The notes under the pieces were generated by a model that was not told where the DNA came from, made no database searches, and saw only the letters and a list, made by a program, of their open reading frames with translations. A program made the position numbers and the translations under genes. From Arctopsyche grandis (lineage: Eukaryota > Arthropoda > Insecta > Trichoptera > Hydropsychidae), in assembly GCF_051622035.1 (NCBI RefSeq), contig NC_135365.1, positions 21,037,501 to 21,101,500 of the forward strand: a stretch of 64,000 bases of DNA, given 5' to 3'. Below are positions 1-14,682 of the stretch, piece by piece; within the stretch, counting starts at the first letter, position 1; every line of letters begins with the position of its first letter.

Positions 1-3000
1 TACATATCTCCAAAGATCTTCGATCATTTCTGTTTTATTGTATTGTAAAACATTATTTTCTATGTGAAAATATTTATACACACATGGTATTAATTATTAT
101 AAATTTTTAATGTCAGTTTATAAAAGTCATTATTTATGAAGTTGTAAATTTTATATACAATATTATATATATAAAAAATAATAATCACAGGTGCTATATA
201 CCTGAGATTAAATTAAATTTGTAAAAATGAATTTTGAATCGATCGGGTTGAATGCTTTAAATCGAAACGTCTCTACATAGTATAACGTTTTTTTTTATCT
301 AATGTGTTATATAATACTAATTCTTTTTTATATTAATTTTTTCATATGGAAAACGGGTTATTTCCTATTGTGCTAACTTATATTTAAACGTACTTAACAA
401 AAGTTCTTCAGTTTAAAATTAACGCAGTATAAAAATTTGACGCAAAGCTATATATATATTATGCAGATTAAATCTGCAAACTGCTGTCATACCTAATTTT
501 ATTTTTGTATATAACAATGTAAGAGCTTTTGTATTATACATTTAATTAAGTACAGTCAAACTTGTTTATTTTTTATTATTATTATAAATAATTCTTCTAA
601 ATAAGCAAATAATAATTGAAATCTGCTGATATAATAAACTAGCTTGACTGTACTTGTATGAGTATTTACATTGGGTTCTTATTTAACAATAATTAAACTG
701 AAGTATATTCAATGAAACTTTTCAAAGGGTAGTTATTATTATATTTTCTTATTATGAGTGAATAAATAAGGACCTTTTGTAAATATGAAATATATACATA
801 TGTAAATGTTTTACTGTTCTGTTTTGCTGAATGTTTGTGTGGGTTTGCAGCAACCAGATACCTGCTAGCCGGGTTTTGACACTGGCCACCATCTCTGAAT
901 TCCTACTTATCTCAACAGCTACACCATTCACCATTCGCCACTACTCGTTTTCGTATCCATCATACTGACGTGTGTCCACCAGACGCTGCTCACTAGTGGA
1001 TATCTTTAACGCTTCAACGTTTATTATCAAAAGTTCTTTAGTACATAGATTATTATATACATACATTGTTTACGAGGATGCGATTATCAAATGCCTGCTT
1101 TACAGGATCACTTTTATTAAAATTAGTTGTCGAGTGCGTGCCTATGTCCGTACGCTCGTACACGCTAGTAGGAAAGAAAAAGTTTTTTCTCTTGAAATGT
1201 GCTAGTTTTTATTTATTGTAAGCTTTTATCTGAAATCCATTGTTCACAACTTATTGTTGTGTTTGTGCGTTTATATATATATATATATATAGTATTTAAA
1301 AAAATATATTTGCAAACATGCAATTGAGTTTATAATAAAAAAGATGTGGCTATTTTTATATATGTACATTCTATGTGTATAATACATCTTTGATTATTTA
1401 TTCGCAATTGACGTACATTTAGTGTATTTGATCTGTGTATACGTCTCATATTTAACCGTTTGCCCGGGGGCCGTCTTCTATGGTAGCTTTGGGCGACAAG
1501 TCTGTAGCGCGGCTGTCTTCCATAGAATTTCTGAACTTTGCACGGGATTTTGAGGCTTATATGCGCCTATTTCAACTATTTTAAGGTTCAAAATTGGTTG
1601 AATATACCACTTAGAGTTGAATGCCGTCTATTAAATTTGCTTAAAATGAATATATACCTGTCAAAATTAGTTTTTTGTCGAACCATACTGAAACCTCGTT
1701 TATGTGACGTCACGTCTTCATACAATTATGAAGAATGATTATTTGACAATTAATCCAAAACTACGAGATATATTATGTATTTTATTGTTTAAAATAATAC
1801 TTTATGTATTAATTAACATATCTGGTTACTTGAGTAAACATTCAAATCTGTATTTAAGGTCGAAAACTCGATTGCCAAATTCGCGAAAAAGGTGCCGCGT
1901 ACAGGGCTTGTTCGCTATATTTATTGCCGCGGGCAAAGGGTTAATGGGTCAGTAACTTTGAATGCCTTTGATCAGTATTTATAACCAAAATGGCGTTGAC
2001 GTTTTGGGCAAATGCCAAAATTTTTAGTGCGCCATACATCAAAACTTTCAACAAGAATGCCAAATATAGAATCCCTTGTAGTTATGCCTTCAAATTTAAT
2101 ATATAAATAGCCATATTGCATATATTTGGATATGCAGTTTGTGTACTCGATTCATCACGTATAAATAGCCACATCGTAGAAAAAAAACGTCACAATCACA
2201 ATTTATATATTTTTTATTTATACCTAAATAGAAATTGAGTGAATATATTGTATAGTATTATTATACGTTGATTTTAAGACAAATTTTTTGTTTTGCTCGT
2301 ACATATATACTTTCGAATCGTGTTGATCTTCGATATATGTGTAGTTAGAAGATGCGTAGTCAAATTACATCTTATATATATATATATTTTTAATAGTGTT
2401 TAAATCGGTGGTGGCTCTCGAAGGATGCGGGTCTGCGAGACCCCCTCTTCGACGCTTACCATTCTTTTAGGATTAGACTTAGTCCCGTGTTTCACTCCCC
2501 CTATCCGGTTGTATACTGAATAATGGATCCTCGCTTGTAATAATACTAATCAAATTGTTTGTAACAACACATCCAGTTTATTCCTCTCTAATGATAGCCG
2601 TGTTTTACACATATATGATTTTTTAACAGTGGTTTTTATTTTTCAAATTCGGGGTAAACGAAGTGTTTTAGTCCTTTGGTATTTTTTTTGCGTACGAATA
2701 GGATTGAATTTAGTAAAAAAAAATCATATTTAGTTTCTTTGCCCTGGGTGCTAATCTCTAATAAATGTATAGAATTTTTTTTCGAACAAAATGCGAGGGA
2801 CCAATATGAAGTTTTTTCTTGACTATTAACAAGCTGTGCCTTTTGATTTAATAACAATAATTAACATCAGCACTAATATTGAAATTGCAAGCGTGTATTA
2901 TCAAAATACATATACAGTAAGTGAGAATAAAGTACCTATGATGCACTCTCAGCGTCTTGAAATAGAGCCATTCTTTTAGATATTACTTTATTTAGGTAGG

Positions 3001-4185
3001 TAAGTGAAAAATAGAAAAAAAAAGGCAATATTCGTATTTTTATAAGTAAATTGTATGTTGCAAATCGCCAATATGTAGAGTATTAAAAATGATACTATTT
3101 TATTATGAAAAAAGAATAAAATGAATATGCATTTAATTAAGGAATGACTGAAGAGTTTCAGAACTGTAGATACTTAGCGTTTAATCTTATACAGTTTTGC
3201 ACTATATACTTTCAATTCAGAATTAAAAAAGAAAACACTAGTATTATATATAAATTTTTGCCTATATAATGTATTTAGACGAGTATTTTATATTTAGAAT
3301 GATTAGTAGATCAGTATTCGGTTCCGTTGTGAAATTTAAACGACGACGATGTGAACTTAACAGTAAATCGGTTGATTATTTTGTGTAATGTTTAAAATTT
3401 TTACTATAATATAAAAGCACCGATGGCCATAAACAGAACGACTGACAACGACGACTCAGGTCTCTATTGTTATGTGTTTTTTTTTAATTTTGAAAGGTTC
3501 GTTTGCGGAGTTGAATAATTACGCCACGGGTATTACGTCCACAAAATAATATTATAAATATATATACGAGTAGTTCTGATATTTTACTGTTATTCCTTTT
3601 TGTTGTTTTGCTTAAAAGCTTTTATTTATTATTAAGATTTTTAGTTTTAAACAAAGAAAAAACAAAAAAAATCATGATTTTATCATGGGAATATATACCA
3701 GTTTCAAATTAAGTCATTTTATATATATATATACATACATATATACATATATATATACTGATATAATAATATATTGTAATGTAAATATTTTTTAGTGTTT
3801 TCAAGAAGTAAATTATTGATGGAAAATATTATGATAATTTATATTATTATGTATACATATATATATTGTGTCAAAGCATTCAATAGATTTTTATTATTAT
3901 TAAATATGTATATTTGAACTTACCAGAAATATTTATTTGTATTTTTTGAAATGTGATTATTTTTATTTACTCAATTATGTCTTTGAAAATGGTGCAGCCT
4001 TTTTTTGAGGTCCAAACGATATATCAGTATTATAATATCAGAATTTTTTATCTTCTTTAATAATCCATGACATGAAATTTTCTTATTTTTTTCTTATTAA
4101 ATTACAATTTCACATTTTACACGCACACAAAACCAAATTTTTTATATTGTGTTTGCAATTATTAAAAGGAATTTAATTCCTTTGC

Positions 4186-4230
4186 ATTATTATTATTATT
4201 ATTATTATGATTATTATTATTATTATTATA
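4186..4230. repeat. (ATT)n microsatellite
   Basis: An almost pure run of ATT units interrupted once by TGATT. A simple repeat, no function inferred. Confidence 0.85.
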
Positions 4231-6152
4231 GTAATATATTACGTTTAAAATATACATAGCCCTAGAGTAGAATGGACAAGTGATATTTTTAAATAATATA
4301 TGTATTCAGTTTTATATTTTAATAGGTGTGTTTTGGTTCCGAGCCGTATTTTTTAGAAGATATACATATATATATATGATATACATACCATCAGTGCAAT
4401 TTTCAAATTTATTTCATACATGTCAAAATACAATGAAAACGACTATGCTCTGCTGTTCCTCGGATCGATGCATCGTCGATTATTTGCTTTGTCTCATTTT
4501 CACTATGCTTGTTTCATTGTTTTTTGAGCTTGACGGGGATACGTCCGAGAGTGAGCTGAACAATAGCGAGCTCGAGACTTATTATATCTTGTACGGGGCT
4601 GTAAAATACTGTTTGGATGAGGTGAAATGACCGCTTTACGTTGATGTAGTAGGTGTTGCGGGGGCTCGTGCGGGCGCGGGCCGACGTCACCTGGCACAGG
4701 TGCGCGACCACCCCTATCAACGGGCCGGGGCTCTCTCTTAACGATGATGACACCTTTATAAAACCCCGCGAGGTGAGCTTTATATCTATCTGTCTTCTTA
4801 CTATCATTCTTTTTCTTTTTTATGTATGTTGTTGTTTTTTTTTTATATTATATATCACTATACATAGATATTATTCAGCATTTTGTTAGGACGGTGAGTG
4901 AATGCATCACGGCTGCATTTTCAATGATCTTAAAACAATTGTTGATTTTCTAGCATTATTTTACAACGTTACATGTTAGAAGGAAGGACTATTGTGTAAT
5001 ACATAATATAATATATACAAGCGTTGAAAGTTGTACAATATTTTGATCTGTCTGGATGCTTTCGTAACGTTTTGTTCTGAACGTCCGCACGTCTCACTTC
5101 AAACGTACTTTACATTAGAAGAAAGTTGTCTTTTATAGTATTATATCTACTTAATTAATAATATATGTTAGCTACTTTTTCAGTATTTGGTCAGCAATCA
5201 ACACTGGTAGTATGATTCTGATTCACCTTATGTTTTTTTTGTATAAAGGAATTGATAAAGCTCCTTTATATAATTTAATACAGTATTATTTTATTGTTGC
5301 ATAAATTGAATTATTTTTAACATTGCGAAAGCATCTGAAATTTGCCATAAAAGTACATATTTTTAGACTTATGTTTGACTTTTTTTTTTTTTGAGCTATG
5401 AAAGGTTGTGAAGTCCTTCTTTCTGTGTGCCATTTTTAGTTCCAGGTTTTATTTTTTATTTATTATTTTTTCTGGAACGACTGTATTTCAGTATATTATC
5501 AAAAAGTAAAAGAATAAAAAAAAAACGATAATCGTTTTTAATATATAAGTTATTTTTACTGTAGTCGATAAGCTGAATACCTTCTATACTTTTTAGTATT
5601 TTTCTACTATTTGTAATTTATATAGGTTTTATAATTTATATGACATGACTTGAGCCTTTGTGGAAACTGTATAGCTTTAACTTGTGATTTTTGATAGATT
5701 ACGCTGTGAACTGTTCTCGCTTCTACCGCACCCGTTTTATTTGATCATTCAAAAAGGCATTGTTATTATTTGTTATATCATTGCACGCTTAAAATTTTAC
5801 AGCTGATGTCCGAAACGTAAGTGAAAACTCTTCATATACATATATACCATATATAGTAAACGTCGGAACACATCAAATCGGAGCTGAAACCGAAATCAAA
5901 TCCGCGCTTACATATACACTGCCAATTTGATCTCGTAGCATTGGAAAGTTGATTTTTTATAATTCAGAATACTTTTTTTGTATTTAGATGATTTTTATTT
6001 ATCATTAGAAGCGAAATCATTTCACAGTAAGTATTTTTTTCTTTTTGCGGGATCTTTTTTTTGAAAAATTATGAAATATAAAAGCTGTGTTGAGATTTTA
6101 TCTGAGATTTAATAATTAAATGTTTAAATTATTTGTACAAGGTGCTATATAC

Positions 6153-6265
<113 letters not shown>

Positions 6266-6773
6266 ACGAATGATGATGAAATAAAGTTAAATAAATTTAT
6301 TGGAATCCAAGTGACTTATTTTTTTATTTAGTTCATTTTTGCACCATACTTTTTTTTATTTTATTTATTATTATTTATTTATTTATTTGAAATACACATT
6401 GTACTGTTCTCATTAACAACTGGAATGGTTTCATAACTTGTGCATCAAATCTCAGTCTTAGTAACATTATTAATTTTGGCCGAAAGGTCGGGACTATTTA
6501 TTTATTTATATATTGCTATATATATATATATAGTTAGACTAAAACCAAACTAACGCCACAAGCTCCACAAGGCCAAGTTCCTCGGCGAGGCGTGCATTAT
6601 TTATTTTTATTATTTTATTATAATTTCACAATATCGCGTCTCGCTGATTATGCTAACTGTACATATACATAATTTATCGAGCGTCGGTCAATATGCAAAT
6701 CGAAATAACCTCACCATCCCCATATTTCGAGACGTTTGCATGCTGACCGAGCGAGCGTCCTGCTTGCGGCCGT

Positions 6774-7026
6774 TGGGGAACTATCGGGCATTAACACCAA
6801 ACTACCAACAACTAGGGTATAGTTTTTTAATCAATTGTTTTGGGCATTAACCGCTCGCGTTTATCTACTCATAATACCTAACAAATGCAAAGAAAGTATT
6901 AAAAAAAAGCGCAGCGCAATGATTGAAACGTAACGGTGCGCACCTAGTGCCATGTCCTTTTTGTTGACGAGTGCGCGCCACACCCACAAAAGAGTGTTTT
7001 TTGTGAATGCCCGATAGCGTCCCACG
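6774..7026. mobile_element. Candidate MITE with CTATCGGGCATT inverted ends
   Basis: The sequence near 6784-6798 containing CTATCGGGCATT recurs as its reverse complement near 7004-7016, with flanking GGGG/CCCC similarity. The roughly 250 bp between has no coding capacity. I could not define a target-site duplication, so the boundaries are approximate. Confidence 0.4.
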
Positions 7027-7244
7027 GACTAGTTGTACCCGTTTACGTTTTGGTCGATACTAACATTCTGTTTTCTCTCTTCTCGTTAACCCTGGCTAGG
7101 CTTGGAGTGCTAACCGGCGGCGCGGGACTAACAGCAAACAGCAGCGGGCGGCCGCCTGCAGCCACCCCCTGTCTCCAGTACCTACGTATACATGTACATT
7201 TATCTGTAACTGTAGCTTCAATCATCTGTAACTGCCCGCTATTG

Positions 7245-7245
<1 letters not shown>

Positions 7246-7280
<35 letters not shown>

Positions 7281-7284
7281 ACAG
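7246..7284. repeat. (CA)n microsatellite
   Basis: A run of CA dinucleotides with one GA interruption near its end. Confidence 0.9.
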
Positions 7285-10200
7285 CATTAACTTTGTATCG
7301 TAATTTTAGTGCTCAAATTTTGATTAATTGATTAATTTTGTAGAAAACCTGCACGAAAGCCATCTTTCACACACTTTATTTTGTATATTATTTTTTGGGA
7401 TGTCCCTTTACATAATATATATACATACATATATATACAATATATGTAACATAAATCCAATCAGAATCATATATTTGTTTATGTTTCTTCATTTGTTATT
7501 TCGTATAGTATTTTTATGATATTGTTTTCTAACCACATTGTAATTATGTAGTTCACTTGATTTTTTTTCTTTTAAATTCATTTATTTACTTACAAGACAA
7601 TATATCAAATGTGGCGTATTTATACTAATCGAGCGTTTCTCTTTATTTAATAAAATATTTGCCGCACATCAATTTTGTTGCATTTTTTTACTTAATTTTT
7701 GTTGTTATCCTTCATATATTTATTTATAAAACTATTCAAACAGCAAGTGTTGTATGAATGATGATTTAAAACGGTTGAGAAACACTATTTTAGTAAAAAA
7801 ATCTTTGTCATACATATATATTTTTTTTGTTTTAATTGTGGACTGTGTGTTTTTTTTTGTTTATCTTTTTTGATATATTATTTTTCAAGTGCTGTCCTTA
7901 AAAAAAAATCAATTCATTTTATGTACTATATTATACATGGTTTCAAATGAAGGAAACGTGCAGTTTGCCATAGAATACAAAAAAAAAAGAGTGGTTGTTG
8001 CAGTGGGCGGCTCAAACGAGCTTTTATTTTCTTATTTTTAACATTATTAAAATTATTTAATATCGCAATATTTTGTTATCTATTGACAAATGATTATTAT
8101 CAGTATTCGTAAAAAAAATTGTTAAAAAAAAAAAACCACTACATTATTAATTAATAATAATATGGTTGTTGCATTATTGCCGAGTTTATAAGAGTAAATA
8201 TAGTGAAAAAATGTGCCTTAGTTTCCGTAATATAGTATTTTTTTTTAATATATATAACATACATATATTTAATAAACATTATCGACAAGTTTCCATTATT
8301 CGAATAACGTGTTTAAACAAACAAACAAAAAAGCTACTAAATTTCATTATTTATTCACGTATTGCTTTATATTTATATTATATTAAAATGCAGTATTTAC
8401 ACATTTTTGCTACATACACATTCCCCATGTTTTAACATCTCTTAACATGATTATATTATTATTATTTTTATTATTATATATTATATACATATATCTATTT
8501 TAACCATTGCATTGTAAATTGTAACCGGTGTCATAACTATAATATATTATAATAGCAACTTTAAAGTTATGCCCCTAATCAATGTACATACATATATATA
8601 TTTCACTTGAAAACAATGGATTCTAAAGGAGATTGTATCTAACATTGAAAAGATAAACTACGGGAATGTGTCATTGCATTGAATCATATATAAATTATAT
8701 TTTTTTCTATATAGCTCGGTGCTGATTTTCTTTTTTGTTAAATACATATTTATTTTATTTCTAAAAGGAAGACTTCAACCCGTCTCTTTTTTTAATATAA
8801 AATATTGAAGGAATTACTATATTGTTGATATCTTTAAATTTGTTTTAAATTATACATATATGTGCATTTTTTTAATGAATCTCGTTTTTTTTATAATATC
8901 AAGATATCAATTTACATATTCGTATTTACTTTATATATTATATACGTTTGTTCATGCTATGCAATAGTGGTCCAACTCGAAAGATTACAATATGTAGATG
9001 CAATAATAGGTAGTGTTTCATTGAAGTCGTGCAATTTTACGACGCCTCGTTGTAAAATTACGTGTGTTTCAATCTTATGTGATGTAAATTTGACTTTTTT
9101 GAGTTGCATTGCTATTGCAGTCGGCGTTCAATGTATAAGTTTATGTGTTGTTATTTTATAGTGGGAGCTAAACAACGAGTCAATTCATTTATTTTTATTC
9201 TTTCCCACTTTTTTGATATATTTATTTAAGAATCGTTAAGCTGTTGTAATCCCTTATGTTAAATTGTGCCATTTGCGTACCTCGATTACGTTTTTTTTTT
9301 AATATATATTCGATCGGATTATATTTTCTAAGCATAGTGGATGTTATCATTAATGGTTTTTTTCGCTTAAGGAATCCGTCAGGCCAGTTACTTACCGCTA
9401 CATTTTTTTTTTTTGTGATTTAATACCGAAATGATATAAATTTTCTTAATTTTATACCCGTCCAATATACTTTTTGACTTGTAGAGGTAATGCACATCCA
9501 CTTTGTATTATTGTAATATTTGACGGCATAGTGTTCATGTGTTGACCCTCGATAATGTTAAATTGAGGTACTTAATAATAAGTAGGATCACATGTATTTC
9601 TGATTAATACGAAAAGTAACTGATTTTGTTGCATTTTTTTTTTAAATTAAAATATTTGGATTTATTCCGCATATGGAACGACCTCGAAACATATGTATGA
9701 TTTGTATTTTTTATTCATAAATCTGTATAATGGAATGTTGAGAGTATTTTTAACAATCTTATGAATATTATTAAGGTTTTCTGACGACATATGACGGTAG
9801 ATTTGTTTTTGAAGTTGGTCCTTATGCGGAGTATAATCATTGTCGTGCTATAAATTTCAATGTAACCGTTGGATATTTGTTTTTACTTTTTTTTTTAGTA
9901 GAATTTAAGATTAAATATGGTGCGGGCTAATAATTCACGTACATGTTTTCTCATGTGTTAGACCGTTTTAGGAGTATTTATTCACAATCACTACACCAAA
10001 GCTATCGATGCATGTGCTTTATTTTTTATGTTCAGGTCTAACTTAACTTAATATAACTTTAAAAAAATATAACCATAACTTATGAAATAAGTAATTTTAA
10101 CAACAGTCATTCATTAACGAATCAATCAATCTTTTTTCTCTGCACATTGAACACCTAAAGTTATTAAACGAATGCACAAAAAAAAAAAACAACACAACAA

Positions 10201-12900
10201 ATCGAGTACAAAAATCCTTATATTATTCTTTACACATGAAAGCGAAAAGTAGTAAAAAAAAAAAAGAAAAATTAGTTGGAGGAACGTGCGAAATATTATT
10301 TCTAAATATATTTTATATACATACATATATTAGCAGATTTTCACATCAGAAGACTTATATTTCGAATAAGAAAAAAAAATCAGTATTAAAAAAAACGATT
10401 TCATATGAAATATGCGGCCTTTTTTGGTGCCTTTATTATTGTATTTTGATATTTTTACGATTGTCTTTTTATAGATATAAATATTATATTTAAAATATCA
10501 GTAATCTCTTGTGAACAATCTGTATTACACATTTTTCTCATTATTGTACATAAATATTAAAAATACATGTCTTTATATATACATACATATACACATAAAA
10601 TCTCGAAATTTTAATTATTAGATCTGAACATGCTTATCAAAGTTCAAATACTCTTAATTTATTAAGTGAAAGAATAAATTTAGATCTGAAAACATGTAGC
10701 ATTAGTTATACTCGTGAGTAAATGTTGTATCATTGAAGTTTACATAAATTTATATATATATATATAAATATATATATTTATTAGTGAGTAATTTAATGAT
10801 TTACAAATAATATTAAAATTGAAAATTTATATATAAATTTATAAATATATACAAAAATAATTTGTAATCAATATAAGGCCAAAAAAAATATAAAGAATAT
10901 TTAACGTGCGACTTGAGTCAGTTGTTCGCATTAAATAACACATGGTGCACAAATGATCGCCATTTGTTTTTTTGTGTGTTGTATAAATGTTTTTATTTCT
11001 CGGTAATAAAATATATTATTATCAACTTTATGCCGATTTTCATTCGACACACCCCGACCCAACATACATACATAGTTTTTAAGCAAGACCATCACCTTTT
11101 GAATGAGACTGCCACATTTAAAAAGAAGTACAGAAGGACCAATCTACAAGAAAAAGGCAAAAATAAAACATCTTCATTTACATATTGTATTGAGATTACT
11201 TTATTTGCATATAATATAAAATAAAAAAATATTGGAACACACACTCGCATCACCGATACAAAAATTATTTTAATTAATGCGCCATTGCATACAAATAATA
11301 AAAATAGGAACTGAATATCACATTTTTTTTTATTATACTAACATTTCTCATGAATGTTTCAATCAAAAATCATTTTATTATGCAAAATATTAACCTATGT
11401 AGTAAAAAGTTAATTTTTAATAGTAAATTACTTTCAATATTTGTACAATTCATATAAAAGTCATCTTTAATTACATACATAGCTTCACTTGTTTATTTGC
11501 TATCCATTTTTATAAATCAATTATTTGTCTTTATTTAAAAGTTACAGTAAGGATTAACCTAATTTTACTTAAAACTTCTAGTAAATACTATTAGAGAGTT
11601 GATGGAGACACTTAGTGTAAACTCCTACTACTACTGTTTATATAAAAAAATGACTAGCTCTCTCCGATTATCATTATGCTACAGCTTATTTTTATTTTAT
11701 ATATATAATACTTACTCCAGGGAAGATAGGATTACAGAAAAGCAATGTTTGTAAACTTTTAAATATGACGGACGGGAAGAAAGTAAAGTAGTAGCTTGAA
11801 TCAGTCCCAACTGACAAGATGGCGACCCAAACTCGACCATGTCCCCACATGATATTAAAATTCGGTAATCATGCTGTCCAATTTGATCCTCGATTTAAAT
11901 CTACTAGTATTCATAATATAATAATATTTTTTATTCCAGACGATAGGAAGAATAGTTTCCTTATCGTCCATATAAATAAATAGTATAATAAATAAATAAT
12001 TTATGACAGTCAGTGACGCAGTTCTATACATTGAATATACAATATATGTAGATGAATAGAAATGAGTAGCCATGTCAGCAAAAATACAATTTGACGATAA
12101 CGTAGGGAGGTCACCCTCATCCCGAGAATGGCTCCAAATTGCTCAAACATCTGCGACGCGTTGCATCCATTAGTAGCCTAAAGAGAGCATGGTAGAATTT
12201 ATATTGAACACTCATCCTCTTCATCACATCCTGTCTTAATCTCGTCTAGAGTTCTCCAGTGTAAAGACAAAAAAAATCTCATCTGTACTGCAATGGTGGA
12301 AACGTCTTGCCAGCATATTTTCTCATACGCACAACGCTATTCTTTGCATTTCTTGTCAGAATCATCGGACAGGTTTCAGTCAATAGGTGTCTCAGGTACT
12401 TAACTTCCCGCATGGTATTATCAATATGATATTGGGTACAGAATCAGGACTTTTGCCGTACCGAAATCTCAAAACCGCCGATGAACTCGTGTTATATTCT
12501 GTAGCAGAGCACGAACCAACTTCCAGAAGCTTATTTAATGCTGATGGAGAAGTTGTCATATCATCCGTATAGCTGATATAGTTAGCACATTTCAAGAATC
12601 TGACTCTAGTCTGTCTAAGGCGAAAACTGAGTTCATATATGGATACAGGTTGAATAAGTCAGGAGACATGGACTCATTCTGTCTATCACAGCACTTAAAA
12701 GAAGCGGGACCGGAGTAGGCATTCCTCCAGCGTACAATCGATAATATCAAGATGCTAACAATTTGGTTTGGAGCTTCTTTTTTGACAATTTGGATCAAAG
12801 TAAATTATGATTCACTCATAAAGACGTTGCTGAATGTAAATAAAGCATAACCATTTCATTTGAAAAAAGTTTTGTTAGTATTAAATGTATGGAAACCTAG

Positions 12901-13238
12901 TGTAGGAATATAGCACAGCTTGTACTGTCTCGAATCGAGGTTGATGATCTCATCTATTTCTCCATAAAACACAAGTCGTACAATTGCATCATCGCGTTCC
13001 TGTACAAGCATACAGAGCCGATCTTTCCTGAAATCTCTTCATTCACACAAGGGTAAAAAAAAAAGATAAACGACCTTGAGGATCACCGGGAGCATGATCT
13101 CATCAGTGCACTAGCCTCTGGAGTTCAGCCAGTCCACTCTTCCGAAGTCGAGCAACTACCTCCTTCACCGTACATATAATAATACTTGTATACTGAACAA
13201 TAGAGAAACTTCGCCGGGACGCTGGTCAACACACCCCC
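12901..13238 (+). mobile_element. Solo LTR, family copy A (degraded)
   Basis: Begins TGTAGGAATATAGCAC and ends near GGTCAACACACC, like the copies at 14,683-15,238 (reverse) and 41,038-41,556. Shared internal blocks include CCTCTGGAGTTCA and TCTTCCGAAG. No internal gag/pol sequence is adjacent, so it is read as a solo LTR. It is shortened relative to copy C. Its right end lies about 10 bp beyond the stop codon of the zinc-finger gene. Confidence 0.6.
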
Positions 13239-13247
13239 CAGCCTAAA

Positions 13248-14472
13248 CTAGGATTTGAGATGTTTTTTCATATGTTTCCTCAACATGGAATTGGTCTTGG
13301 CACGATGGGGACACAATTTACACGAGAACGGCCTTTCGTCCGAGTGCGATATCATATGAGACTTTAAATGCTGTGCGCAAACTCCTCTATACTCGCACAA
13401 ATTGCATCGAAACATCTTCACACCAGTGTGTTTCAAAACGTGTACTGATAAATTTTTTTTGAAATTCGTCGAATATTCGCACATGTCGCACTTGAACAGC
13501 TTTACGTCGCTGTGGCTCAACTTGTGGGACGTTAGATTTACACTGCTCGAGCATGTGAACGAGCACAGGTCACACATGAAGGGTTTCTCGTCTTTGTTGT
13601 GTATCCTGAGATGGATCGTGAGGTGTTTCTTCGCCTTGGCTCGATAGTTGCAAGCGCGGCAAGCCCACGGTCTCTCTTCCGAGTGAGTCAACTGATGCTG
13701 TTTCAAATGAGCGAGCTGCTTGAAACGGCAGTCACACACATCGCACATGAACGGCTTCTCGCCTGTGTGTATTCGTAGGTGGGTTAAAAGACTGCTTCTG
13801 AAGTATGTTCCAAAGTTGCAATGATGGCAATTGTACGGCCTTTCGATGAAGTGGCTTTTGATGTGGGTGGATAGTGAAGGCTTTGATACCGTCTTATAAT
13901 CGCAGTTAGAACACATGTAAAATTTCTCTCGGCTCGTTTTAATCACAGAGTATAAATTGTACTGTTTGTTTCTTTTCTTATGTACTAGTTTCCTGTGTTG
14001 GCTATATTCAGTCTTTGTAGTGTAGAGGAAGTCGCAGCGTTTGCATTTTAGTTTAAATTCACAATCAACTAGTTTGTTCGATATTTCGGGAGAATTCTCA
14101 CGAATGTCTAATGTGTCAAATGACACGTCACAGTACGAGTTTGAAAACTCATCTTTTACTATCTGTTCACGTAGGATATTGTTAGACTTTTGGCATTTTA
14201 TTTTGAAGTTAAATGCTCTAATAGCATCATCGGCGCATGTAGTGCAAACATTACAAGGTAATCCATCGTTGGGATCGATCTAAAAGAATAAGTGTTTATT
14301 TTTCAGATAATTGATAGGTATTGGTTAGAAATTGAGGTTATGTGTGCAAAATTACATCGAAGTCTAGAAAGCAGGTGAGCATCTGAGCTAGAGTAGGGCA
14401 TCGACCTTGAAAAAGGGGGCGCGCGCCCCCATCTGGTACATTTGACAGACATAACCGACATGCGTCAGTCAT
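13248..14472 (-). CDS. ZAD and C2H2 zinc-finger protein, probable DNA-binding transcription factor
   Basis: Two exons: 14356-14472 and 13248-14279 (intron 14280-14355, donor GTAATT, acceptor TTTTAG), 382 aa. The start is the ATG at 14472, because the residues that follow open a zinc-associated domain (ZAD): CRLCL in exon 1 and CNVCTTC in exon 2 supply the paired cysteines. A charged linker follows, then nine tandem C2H2 fingers filling the last roughly 250 residues, several with TGEKP-like linkers (HTGEKPF, HSDERPF). ZAD domains mediate dimerisation in a large, fast-evolving insect-specific family of nuclear factors; fingers 2-9 would bind DNA. I cannot name an orthologue. The last codons reach the stop at 13248, directly beside a solo LTR, so the 3' UTR must run into that element. 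A second solo LTR lies about 200 bp upstream of the start codon. Confidence 0.9.
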
Positions 14473-14682
14473 GTCAGTAGGATTCAAGTGACAGCTGTCA
14501 AATAATACAAGATGACAACTGTTTCTTGAATAAGAATAATAAAGTACATAGTGCCAACATGAAGATAATGTTTTCATCGTTTGAAGAGTATTTGATCATT
14601 TATTTATTAGTGTAGTGATTGATATATGTACATACATAATACAATGTGAAATCAAAGATGTTTAGTATAGGGCGGGTGATAG

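Noticed and set aside
12105-12800. Moderately GC-rich stretch with several 60-70 codon frames and a minus-strand VKYLRHLLTE-like string resembling a reverse-transcriptase thumb
   Set aside because: Frames are short and broken, and no second motif supports an element; possibly very old repeat DNA, not called.
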